Positions 1 to 5,591 of a DNA stretch of 5,715 nt are shown piece by piece (positions within the stretch are counted from its first letter, which is position 1; each line of letters begins with the position of its first letter). The notes under the pieces are model-generated. The model was not told the origin of the DNA and did no database searches. It saw only the letters and a list, made by a program, of their open reading frames with translations. Made by a program: the position numbers and the translations under genes. Origin of the DNA: C7867-006 sp035438705 (lineage in GTDB: Bacteria > Patescibacteriota > Minisyncoccia > Phycocordibacterales > DATDWN01). The stretch lies in assembly GCA_035438705.1 (NCBI GenBank), contig DAORIV010000021.1, forward strand, positions 1 to 5,715. The letters run 5' to 3'.

Positions 1-180
1 TGGAAAAATTTTTCTATATGGTGGATACCTCTATCTTTTGTAATCATTACAATGTTTCCTACAGATACTCATGGTATGGATTTTGTTCCCATAATTAAAG
101 GCACTGTGTCATTATTACTATCATCACTGTATTCAGTAATCTCCTTGGTAATAATTCTATACAAGTCATTTAAAAAATGA
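1..180 (+). CDS. C-terminal end of a membrane protein (5' end outside the window)
   Basis: Frame 1 is open from the first base to TGA at 178-180, giving the last 59 residues of a protein that begins upstream. The fragment has two hydrophobic stretches, about residues 5-20 and 29-54 of the visible part. They are joined by a short polar turn (TDTHGMD), and the protein ends in a basic tail (YKSFKK). By the positive-inside rule the C-terminus should face the cytoplasm. The stop codon overlaps the next start codon as ATGA, so the two genes are probably co-transcribed and translationally coupled. I do not recognise the family. The open frame and the overlap support a real gene, but the fragment is too short to name. 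Confidence 0.6.
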   Translation, partial: WKNFSIWWIPLSFVIITMFPTDTHGMDFVPIIKGTVSLLLSSLYSVISLVIILYKSFKK

Positions 181-479
181 TTGAAAAAATTAGTATAACT
201 AAATATGTATATTGGGTTACGCTAATTTTAATAATTAATACTCTGTTGTCATTTGTTTCTTTTATTTATCCTGATAATTTATTTTATATTTCTTATGCAT
301 TTGCAAGTTATGGGGTGTATTTTTCTCCAATTTTAGCTTTATTTCTTATTATTGATTTAATATTTGGTGATAGAGAAAATCTAAAAATGACAACCTTGCT
401 TGCTCTGTGCAATATTCTATTAGGGTTTATAGGATACTATTATATCTACATTTATTATGATTCAATTTTCTTTCTGTAG
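177..479 (+). CDS. small three-helix membrane protein, function unknown
   Basis: This is a 100-residue, very hydrophobic protein. Predicted membrane segments lie at about residues 9-30, 36-63 and 72-96. The loop between helices 2 and 3 is short and charged (GDRENLK). The C-terminal end is unusually rich in aromatic residues (GYYYIYIYYDSIFFL). The ATG at 177 overlaps the preceding TGA as ATGA, which fixes the start and suggests coupled translation. No Shine-Dalgarno sequence precedes it; the upstream bases are ATTTAAAAA. No enzymatic motif is visible and I do not recognise the family. With the upstream partial gene it forms a small membrane-protein pair, possibly a membrane complex. That grouping rests on gene order only. 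Confidence 0.6.
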   Translation: MIEKISITKYVYWVTLILIINTLLSFVSFIYPDNLFYISYAFASYGVYFSPILALFLIIDLIFGDRENLKMTTLLALCNILLGFIGYYYIYIYYDSIFFL

Positions 480-554
480 TCCTTCTATACTTCTAACATC
501 CAAAACTCTCTAAATTGCCATAGATACTAGGCGCAAAAGATTTTATGATTGAAA

Positions 555-569
555 CGTACAATTAGTACG
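555..569. repeat. short inverted repeat in the spacer before the ATPase operon
   Basis: CGTAC (555-559), AATTA, GTACG (565-569) forms a perfect 5-bp inverted repeat. It lies about 60 nt upstream of the extended -10 box at 629-637. The position would suit a small operator, but the arms are short and chance is a fair explanation. The rest of the 480-628 spacer shows no RNA gene, no terminator after the gene ending at 479, and no further clear site. Confidence 0.2.
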
Positions 570-628
570 ATGAATGAATAAAATTGAATTGCAACAACGT
601 AGGTATGGTGATTTTGAGAGTTTTGTTG

Positions 629-637
629 TGGTATAAT
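629..637 (+). promoter_or_regulatory. extended -10 promoter giving a probable leaderless mRNA
   Basis: The sequence TGGTATAAT is a perfect match to an extended -10 element (TGn followed by TATAAT, hexamer 632-637). No good -35 box stands 16-18 nt upstream, which extended -10 promoters can tolerate. If the last T is position -7, the predicted first transcribed base is 644, the A of an ATG. This suggests that the membrane protein/ATPase operon is transcribed from here as a leaderless message. It also argues against the longer reading frame starting with TTG at 584, because the promoter would then lie inside the gene. The sequence match is direct; transcription is inferred. Confidence 0.55.
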
Positions 638-643
638 ATTTTC

Positions 644-1018
644 ATGAATTTATTTTTGGTATTGCCATATTATTTTGCGTGGCATTACAGCAGAGCTATT
701 TTAGATATAAAAGATAATGCAAAAAATTTTATTGTATTTGTATACAATTTATTTTCAATTCCTGAACTAGTTTCCACACTTTTTTCTCCTTGGATGCGCA
801 TAAAAGATGGTTACAATGTAAACAATCTTTTAGAAACATTTGTATTTAACTCTATGATGAGAGTTTTTGGTGTATTTGTGCGTCTTATATTTATTTTACT
901 TGGGATTTTTTCTCTTGTGGTGGTAACGGTTTCAAGTATGCTTGCATTTCTCATCTGGTTTTTCCTACCTGCAGTTATGGTAATGATTTTTGTATGGAGT
1001 ATAGGACAATTTATGTAA
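644..1018 (+). CDS. small membrane protein paired with a Clp-like ATPase
   Basis: The call is a 124-residue hydrophobic protein. The frame stays open back to a TTG at 584 and has another ATG at 605. I chose the ATG at 644 because TGGTATAAT ends 7 nt before it, which fits a leaderless start, and because the extra N-terminal residues look unlike a protein start. The N-terminal part (about 1-50) is aromatic, with PYYFAWHYSRA and then FVYNLFSIPELVSTLFSPW, and could be membrane-embedded or interfacial. Two strong membrane helices follow at about 77-98 and 100-121. No catalytic motif is visible. Only 4 nt separate its stop from the 809-residue AAA+ ATPase, which is itself membrane-anchored. I infer that it is a membrane partner, anchor or adaptor of that ATPase. 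My recollection is that similar small proteins sit beside such ATPases in Patescibacteria, but I cannot confirm this here. Confidence 0.7.
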   Translation: MNLFLVLPYYFAWHYSRAILDIKDNAKNFIVFVYNLFSIPELVSTLFSPWMRIKDGYNVNNLLETFVFNSMMRVFGVFVRLIFILLGIFSLVVVTVSSMLAFLIWFFLPAVMVMIFVWSIGQFM

Positions 1019-1022
1019 ATAT

Positions 1023-3452
1023 ATGAATCTAGTAGAACTACAAAACAGATTAAGGGAAATATTTGCACCGGTTTTCTATCTAGAATCGGCAATATCTCAT
1101 ATATGGAGGAAAAAGTTGTCTGTATTATTTCTGGCACTTTGGCTTATAGGAGGATTATTCTGTCTATCATCTCTACTTCTCAAAGATTCTGGTTTTGGAA
1201 TGAATTTTTACACCTACACCCCGCAAGTTCTAGGATTTTCTGGGATCGCATTTATAATTTGGTTTAAAATATTTTTATTAGAAGCATTTTACTTTTCATA
1301 CAGGTTTAGAGAGATAGAAAAAGGGGAACTTAATGTAGATTTTGATCTGGCTTTTGTTTTGGATGGATTGACAGGTGATGATGTAACTTCTGATTTTTTC
1401 AAAACAAATATGGGAATTCTTATTTTATCTAGAGCTGGAGTCCCATATAGTTCATACGAGAGTTTTATTGCAAAAAAGAAAAATAAGCTTCCTAAAAATG
1501 CCCTACTTTTTGTATTGAAAGATAATTCTCTAGATCTATCAGATTTTCTTTCTGCACTTGTTCGGGGGGACAAAGAACTTTCGGACTTTTTGTTTAGTTT
1601 CGGCATTCAAAACAAAGAACTTTCTGGTATAGCTAAGTGGATTATGGAATTAGGAGATTCTAAAATTTCAGATGAAAGATGGTGGAGTCATGAGAAATTA
1701 AGTAGATTTACTAGTTTTGGTAGAGACTGGTCATATGGACAAATATATACATTGAAAAAATATGAAAGAGCACTTTCAGTAGGCACTTACTCACAGCACA
1801 AAATACATTCTTCATATGGCGTAAAAGAATTACAGGAACTTGAGTTAACTTTATCTAAAAATAGGGATGCAAATGTTTTGTTGGTGGGTGATGATGAGGT
1901 AGGAAAGTTGGAAATAATTGGGAATTTGTACTCAATGATAGAAACAGGTTCAGCTGTATCAAGCCTTCAACATAAAAGACTTATTGTTTTAGATACTGAC
2001 AGGTTTACAGCATCTAATGGTTCTAAATCTGTTTTTGAAAAAGAGTTTATAAATATGATGGTCGAAGGAATAAATGCAGGAAATATTATATTTGTTATTG
2101 ATGATTTACCTACTCTTATGGCTTCGGCGGAGGCATTCGGTGTGAACTTGCCTGCTCTTATTGAAGAGTATCTTGCTTCTCCAAACTTTCAGGTTATTGC
2201 GCTTTCAGATAATACAAGGTTCCATGAATCAATCGAAAGAAATACTGTTTTGACAGAAAGATTTGAGATTATTTTGATAAAGGAAATTGATGAATCAAAC
2301 ACAATAAAAGTTTTACAAAATGAGATAGTTAAGTATGAAAGATCTGGAATGTTTTTTACATATGGTTCCTTGGTGGCGATTGTAGATGGAGCAGAAAGAT
2401 ATTTCCCAGACGGTGTTATGCCAGATAAGGCAATAGATTTGTTGGAAGAAGTTGTCCCTCAACTTGTATCAAAAGGTAGACATATTGTTGAGAAGAAAGA
2501 CATTCTAGAATTGATACAAGAAAAAACAGGAATACCAGTTGCAGGAGTTTCTTCGGATGAGAAACAAAAATTGTTAGATCTCGAGAATATTCTACATAAA
2601 CAAATAGTAGGACAGGACGAGGCAATTAAAACCATAAGTAATGCTGTCAGACGTGCTAGAAGTGGCATTACGAACCCCAATAGACCCTTAGGTTCGTTCC
2701 TTTTCTTGGGACCTACTGGAGTAGGTAAAACAGAAACAACAAAAGCCTTGGCCAATGTGTTCTTTGGTGAAAGTGCACATATTTTAAGACTAGATATGTC
2801 AGAGTATTCAGGTGTTGATTCTTTAGAAAAACTTATTGGATCTTTTGAGAGTAAACAGTCAGGAGTACTTTCTACCATGATAAGAGAAAACCAGTATGGG
2901 GTACTACTTCTAGATGAGTTTGAAAAAACAACAAAAGAAGTAATGAACCTGTTTCTTCAGATATTAGACGAAGGATTTTTCTCAGATATGGCAGGTAAAA
3001 AAGTAATGGCTAGAAACCTTATAGTTATTGCAACTTCAAATGCAGGTAGTGACATGATATGGAATACGGTAGCGAACAAAGAGGATCTATCACAAATAAA
3101 AGATAAGGTAATCGATTCAATTATTAAAGATGGAGTTTTCAAGCCAGAATTATTAAACCGTTTTGATGGAGTGATACTTTTCCACCCATTGAATAATGAT
3201 CATCTAAGAAAAATAGGGGAAATAATGTTAGAAAAATTGCACGATAGATTAAAAGAACAAGGAGTTGATTTGGTTGTAAACAATGACTTAGTTGATTATG
3301 TTGTTTCTTTTGGAACTGATCCAAAATTTGGAGCTCGACCTATGAATCGTGCTATCCAAGAAAAAGTGGAGGAAGTTGTTGCCAGAAAACTAATTGAAGG
3401 GACTATTGTTAAGGGTCAAAAGTTTGAGTTGTCTAAAGAAGATTTGAGTTAA
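1023..3452 (+). CDS. membrane-anchored Clp/HSP100-type double AAA+ ATPase
   Basis: This 809-residue ATPase of the ClpA/ClpB/ClpC group probably remodels or unfolds proteins at the inner face of the membrane. Two helices (about 33-53 and 69-93) anchor it; flanking charges (WRKK before, YRFREIEK after) place both ends inside. Residues about 105-210 resemble a diverged Clp N-domain. The first AAA+ ring (about 265-500) is degenerate: Walker A reads GDDEVGKL (289-296; Lys295 kept, Thr/Ser lost), Walker B ends DD (360-361) instead of DE, and the usual ERRF is TERF (411-414). The second ring is intact: GPTGVGKT (563-570), LLLDE (628-632), sensor-1 Asn673, Arg713 in ELLNRFD, and sensor-2 GAR (770-772). 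Neither ring has the usual pore-loop aromatic motif (YRG, GYVG). There is no ClpB-type middle domain, and no IGL/LGF-like ClpP tripeptide lies between sensor 1 and Arg713. It is therefore not a clear clpB or clpC. The start is the first ATG, 4 nt after the partner gene, without a Shine-Dalgarno. Confidence 0.9.
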   Translation: MNLVELQNRLREIFAPVFYLESAISHIWRKKLSVLFLALWLIGGLFCLSSLLLKDSGFGMNFYTYTPQVLGFSGIAFIIWFKIFLLEAFYFSYRFREIEKGELNVDFDLAFVLDGLTGDDVTSDFFKTNMGILILSRAGVPYSSYESFIAKKKNKLPKNALLFVLKDNSLDLSDFLSALVRGDKELSDFLFSFGIQNKELSGIAKWIMELGDSKISDERWWSHEKLSRFTSFGRDWSYGQIYTLKKYERALSVGTYSQHKIHSSYGVKELQELELTLSKNRDANVLLVGDDEVGKLEIIGNLYSMIETGSAVSSLQHKRLIVLDTDRFTASNGSKSVFEKEFINMMVEGINAGNIIFVIDDLPTLMASAEAFGVNLPALIEEYLASPNFQVIALSDNTRFHESIERNTVLTERFEIILIKEIDESNTIKVLQNEIVKYERSGMFFTYGSLVAIVDGAERYFPDGVMPDKAIDLLEEVVPQLVSKGRHIVEKKDILELIQEKTGIPVAGVSSDEKQKLLDLENILHKQIVGQDEAIKTISNAVRRARSGITNPNRPLGSFLFLGPTGVGKTETTKALANVFFGESAHILRLDMSEYSGVDSLEKLIGSFESKQSGVLSTMIRENQYGVLLLDEFEKTTKEVMNLFLQILDEGFFSDMAGKKVMARNLIVIATSNAGSDMIWNTVANKEDLSQIKDKVIDSIIKDGVFKPELLNRFDGVILFHPLNNDHLRKIGEIMLEKLHDRLKEQGVDLVVNNDLVDYVVSFGTDPKFGARPMNRAIQEKVEEVVARKLIEGTIVKGQKFELSKEDLS

Positions 3453-3504
3453 GGGTATTTAATACTAAACCAGTCAAGTTTTTGAGTTTTTTCTGTATAT
3501 TCAT

Positions 3505-3623
3505 TTTAAGCCATTTTTTGAATATTTTTGTCTAAAAATGCCACTTTTTTGTCTTTTTGTGCACAGTTTATCAACTTTTGGGGTATTTTTAATAAATTAA
3601 AAAAAACACATGATAATATTTGA
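3505..3623 (+). repeat. diverged upstream element, copy A (before the first SipW-type gene)
   Basis: This noncoding stretch aligns almost without gaps (offset 1747-1749) with 5252-5372, upstream of the second SipW-type gene. Shared landmarks are TTTTAAGCCAT against TTTTTAGCCAT, CACTTTTTTGTCTTTTT against TACTTTTTGCACTTTTT, CACAGTTTATCAACTTTT against CACAACTTATGCACTTTT, and a run of A followed by ACATGATA. By hand count the block 3538-3580 matches 30 of 43 positions. Similarity fades just after TGATANNATTT. The element is T-rich on this strand with short CACTTTTT motifs. It is probably a promoter region duplicated together with its gene. Confidence 0.6.
3611..3619 (+). promoter_or_regulatory. 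candidate extended -10 for the first SipW-type gene
   Basis: TGATAATAT reads as TGn plus the hexamer TAATAT, which keeps T1, A2, A5 and T6 of TATAAT. It lies at the 3' boundary of the conserved upstream element and is matched by TGATACGAT at 5360-5368 in the other copy. Predicted transcription would begin near 3626, leaving a leader of about 29 nt. A competing candidate, TATAAA at 3637-3642, would give a nearly leaderless message. No convincing -35 box goes with either. The AT-richness of the spacer makes chance matches likely. Confidence 0.35.
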
Positions 3624-3654
3624 TTATTATTAGCATTATAAATTTATTATAAAA

Positions 3655-3778
3655 ATGAATAGAAAAATTTTAATGAGTTTGGGAATGATTGTTTTTGTAG
3701 CTGCACTATCATGGGGAGCTACAGGAGCATTCTTCTCTGATAGTGAGTCTTCAACAGGAAACACATTTACTGCTGGAG
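3655..3778 (+). repeat. direct repeat, copy 1: signal-peptide head of the SipW-type genes
   Basis: These 124 nt are repeated at 5592-5715 with only three substitutions: two in codon 5 (ATT against GTA) and one silent change in codon 23 (ACA against ACT). The repeat covers the signal peptide and the first residues of the mature protein, and it continues to the window edge in copy 2. Its full length therefore cannot be seen. Identity is far higher than in the upstream flanks, which points to recent duplication or gene conversion within the coding sequence. Confidence 0.95.
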
Positions 3779-5142
3779 ATATTGATTTACAAATTGGAAA
3801 TGAAAGTTATGTTACAAACATGGACGGAGTTTTGGTGGCAAGTCCAGAAAACTCTTGGTCAATAAGTAATTTAACAAATCAATTGTTTTTTAGTTTCTCA
3901 GATGTAAAACCTGGAGATATTGGTGAAGATACTATTGATGTAAAAGTAGGAAGTAATGATGCTTGGGCATGTATGGCAGCAGATATTACTGCTACACCAG
4001 AAAATAGTTTGGTAGATCCAGAAACAGATGCAGGAGATGTTGGTCCAGCATCAGGAGACAACGGAGAATTACAAAACTATATAAACTTTGCATTCTGGAA
4101 AGATGATGGTGACAATGTTTATGAAGTAGGTGAACCACAAATAACACAACTTGTTGGTACAGCAAATACCATTTTCAATGGTAACTGGGTAACTCTAGCT
4201 GATTCTTCCGGAGGAGTTCCTCTAGATGGAGGTTCTACAAGTTATGTTGCAAAAGCATGGTGCTTTGGAACACTTACAGGAACTCCAGTACCACAAGATG
4301 CATTCGGCAAAACAGGTACAAATGGACCTCTAGCAAGAGGCACAGGTTTTACTTGTAATGGTTCAGGAGCAAATAATGTTGCTCAGACAGACGGTATAGT
4401 TATCGACGTTTCATTCCAAGCTGTACAAGCTAGAAACAACGGACAATTCCTATGTTCAGGCCTTCCACCATTTACAGGAAAAACTCCTGTAATTGTTAAT
4501 GCACAAGACCTAGCGCTTAGTATCCAAGACGTTATAAACGATACATCAAAGTGGTTGTTCTATAACGATACAAACGATACAGTAATGACACTTAATCAAT
4601 TTTCTGGATTGGGTGGGGTAAATGATATCGTGACCGGTCCTCTAGGAGTTGGTTCTGCACAAATGACTCTGCATGACGGAACAGGAAGATACAATATTGC
4701 TACTTACAAGTATAAAGATGTAAAGCTAGCAGATATTGGATCACTTAGATACAGAATCTATGATGACTCTGCTTCATCACAAACACCATTTCTACACTTT
4801 AACGTTGATTTTGCAAACAATGATACATGGCAAAGAAGACTTGTTATGGTACCAGTTGGCGTAGCAGTAGACACATGGACAACAGTTGATGCAATAAATG
4901 GTGGTAATGCAGTTTGGACTTACTCAGGTTCAACATGGCCAGCTGGAGTAGGTGAGCCTGGAACAACACCGGGAACAACTGGAAAAACTTGGGCACAGAT
5001 TTTAACTACTTATCCAAATGCTGAGACTCGTTCAACAGATTCATTCTTAGGAATTAGAGTTGGACATCCAGGTCCTGCAGGTGAGAATAGTTATGTAGAC
5101 TGGGTTGAGTTTGATGGGGAAATGACAAATTTTGAAAACTAG
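3655..5142 (+). CDS. exported SipW-dependent (TasA/camelysin-like) two-domain surface protein
   Basis: This is a 495-residue secreted protein. The N-terminus is a signal peptide of the SipW-dependent type: basic MNRK, a hydrophobic core (about 6-20), then GATGAFFSDSESSTGNTFTAG. Cleavage is expected after Ala25, before FFSD. Family members such as TasA and camelysin are surface or matrix proteins, so an extracellular structural role is likely. Residues about 26-268 form the TasA-like beta domain, with four cysteines (106, 203, 234, 267) that could make two disulfides. An acidic loop (KDDGDNVYEVGE, 149-160) may bind a cation. Residues about 278-495 look like a second beta-sandwich, possibly lectin-like, with scattered Trp and the ending YVDWVEFDGE. 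It may bind carbohydrate, which is an inference. No sortase motif or C-terminal anchor is seen. The start at 3655 is the ATG before the signal peptide and lacks a Shine-Dalgarno. A terminator follows the stop, so the gene is probably monocistronic. A second gene with a near-identical head begins at 5592. Confidence 0.85.
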   Translation: MNRKILMSLGMIVFVAALSWGATGAFFSDSESSTGNTFTAGDIDLQIGNESYVTNMDGVLVASPENSWSISNLTNQLFFSFSDVKPGDIGEDTIDVKVGSNDAWACMAADITATPENSLVDPETDAGDVGPASGDNGELQNYINFAFWKDDGDNVYEVGEPQITQLVGTANTIFNGNWVTLADSSGGVPLDGGSTSYVAKAWCFGTLTGTPVPQDAFGKTGTNGPLARGTGFTCNGSGANNVAQTDGIVIDVSFQAVQARNNGQFLCSGLPPFTGKTPVIVNAQDLALSIQDVINDTSKWLFYNDTNDTVMTLNQFSGLGGVNDIVTGPLGVGSAQMTLHDGTGRYNIATYKYKDVKLADIGSLRYRIYDDSASSQTPFLHFNVDFANNDTWQRRLVMVPVGVAVDTWTTVDAINGGNAVWTYSGSTWPAGVGEPGTTPGTTGKTWAQILTTYPNAETRSTDSFLGIRVGHPGPAGENSYVDWVEFDGEMTNFEN

Positions 5143-5162
5143 TTAACAAAATTTGTAAGTTT

Positions 5163-5194
5163 ACAAAAACTACACATAATTGTGTAGTTTTTGT
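5163..5194 (+). terminator. rho-independent terminator after the first SipW-type gene
   Basis: ACAAAAACTACACA (5163-5176), loop TAAT, TGTGTAGTTTTTGT (5181-5194) forms a perfect 14-bp stem. The 3' arm contains five T and is followed by TTATATAT. It begins 20 nt after the stop at 5140-5142. The A-rich 5' arm means that it could also stop transcription coming from the other strand. Confidence 0.85.
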
Positions 5195-5251
5195 TTATAT
5201 ATATTAAGTCAAGTAAAAATTCAAATTACTAATTTTTTACACTTTTTCGAT

Positions 5252-5372
5252 TTTTAGCCATATTTCGGTGAATTTGAGTAAAAAATAGCTACTTTTTGCA
5301 CTTTTTCTCCACAACTTATGCACTTTTTTAAGTTTTTGTACTTGCGTAAAAAAACTACATGATACGATTTCT
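5252..5372 (+). repeat. diverged upstream element, copy B (before the second SipW-type gene)
   Basis: This is the counterpart of 3505-3623. It carries CACTTTTT-type motifs at 5290-5297, 5299-5306 and 5321-5328, with another just upstream at 5240-5247. It ends in AAAAAAACTACATGATACGATTT, which matches the end of copy A. In copy A the element ends about 30 nt before the start codon. Here it ends about 220 nt before it, because an extra segment with its own terminator lies between. No open frame of useful length was seen in it. Confidence 0.6.
5360..5368 (+). promoter_or_regulatory. candidate extended -10 upstream of the inter-gene unit
   Basis: TGATACGAT reads as TGn plus the hexamer TACGAT (T1, A2, A5 and T6 of TATAAT). 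It stands at the same place in the conserved element as TGATAATAT in copy A. Transcription would begin near 5375 and meet the terminator at 5460-5516 before reaching the gene at 5592. The support is the conservation between the two copies. The hexamer itself is a mediocre match and no clear -35 box is present. Confidence 0.35.
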
Positions 5373-5445
5373 AAAGTCTCTACAAGGAGATGCTAGGGTT
5401 TAAATTAATAAGAAATTATGTTTAAAACTTTTCTCTTTTATAAAA

Positions 5446-5457
5446 TGTGCATGCACA
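5446..5457. promoter_or_regulatory. 12-bp perfect palindrome next to a TATAAA box
   Basis: TGTGCATGCACA is a perfect palindrome that begins just after TATAAA (5439-5444). Such an arrangement is typical of an operator for a dimeric regulator placed over a transcription start. The terminator stem begins only 3 nt further on, so a promoter here would make a very short RNA. The palindrome may instead be part of the terminator's upstream structure. No regulator gene lies in the window. Confidence 0.25.
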
Positions 5458-5459
5458 GT

Positions 5460-5516
5460 AAAAAGGCTGTTTTTTGTTGCGTTTAGTACGTTACAAAAGA
5501 CAGCTTTTTTGTTTTT
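5460..5516 (+). terminator. rho-independent terminator between the two SipW-type genes
   Basis: AAAAAGGCTGTTTTTTGT (5460-5477) pairs over all 18 positions with ACAAAAGACAGCTTTTTT (5493-5510). Two of the pairs are G-U wobbles. The 15-nt loop can form a further CGT/ACG pairing. GTTTTT follows the stem. No gene ends just upstream, since the last stop is at 5140-5142 and has its own terminator, so this one must serve a short transcript or a leader. The A-run at the base would also allow termination on the minus strand. Confidence 0.8.
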
Positions 5517-5534
5517 ATAAATTGAAAAGCGAGG

Positions 5535-5562
5535 TTGGAACATACAATTAAAAAATTATAAG
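5535..5562 (+). promoter_or_regulatory. candidate promoter of the second SipW-type gene
   Basis: TTGGAA (5535-5540) and TATAAG (5557-5562) are separated by 16 nt and match the -35 and -10 consensus at 4 of 6 and 5 of 6 positions. Transcription would begin near 5569, after the terminator at 5460-5516, leaving a leader of about 23 nt. This would make the second gene independent of the unit upstream. The region is AT-rich, so the call is tentative. Confidence 0.35.
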
Positions 5563-5591
5563 CGAATTAATAGATTAACAATAATATTATT

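Larger units (their letters stand above)
5375..5516 (+). ncRNA. candidate small RNA or attenuated leader (about 140 nt)
   Basis: This segment lies between the candidate extended -10 at 5360-5368 and a strong terminator at 5460-5516. It has no counterpart upstream of the first SipW-type gene. It contains a TCTC/GAGA mini-stem around 5377-5390, TTTAAA at 5399-5404 and 5421-5426, and the palindrome TGTGCATGCACA. Only very short frames are present. It may be an independent small RNA, or the 5' leader of the second SipW-type gene with premature termination. I found no sequence in it that could pair with the terminator's 5' arm as an antiterminator, which slightly favours an independent RNA. It matches no RNA family I know. 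Confidence 0.25.

Noticed and set aside
584..643. N-terminal extension of the 124-residue membrane protein from TTG at 584 or ATG at 605
   Set aside because: It would place the perfect extended -10 box inside the gene, begins with a rare start codon or without any ribosome-binding signal, and adds residues that do not look like a domain. Homologue alignment could overturn this.
2459..2878. 139-codon minus-strand open frame inside the ATPase gene, and similar ones elsewhere
   Set aside because: They lie opposite well-conserved AAA+ motifs, show no domain of their own and have no start signals. They are shadows of the real gene.
2533..3452. Naming the ATPase clpB or clpC outright
   Set aside because: The second ring aligns well with ClpB, but the middle domain is absent, the first ring is degenerate, membrane helices are present and the pore loops are missing. 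A family-level name is as far as the sequence goes.
3454..3492. Possible terminator after the ATPase gene (GTATTTAATAC and nearby T-runs)
   Set aside because: The stem is only 5 bp, all A/T except one pair, and the T-run is about 13 nt away. It is too weak to call, so some read-through into the first SipW-type gene is possible.
5316..5324. DnaA-box-like TTATGCACT, with a weaker TTATCAACT at 3568-3576
   Set aside because: Only one site is near the TTATNCACA consensus, there is no cluster, no dnaA or dnaN nearby, and both sites lie at matching places in the duplicated element. An origin is not supported.
5384..5425. AAGGAG followed directly by ATG and an 11-codon frame
   Set aside because: The spacing between AAGGAG and ATG is zero, so it cannot act as a normal Shine-Dalgarno, and no other start codon stands at 5-9 nt.
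5445..5486. 13-codon frame MCMHSKKAVFCCV across the terminator, as a possible leader peptide
   Set aside because: It has no ribosome-binding site, overlaps the palindrome and the terminator stem, and a frame this short arises easily by chance. The cysteines are curious but insufficient.
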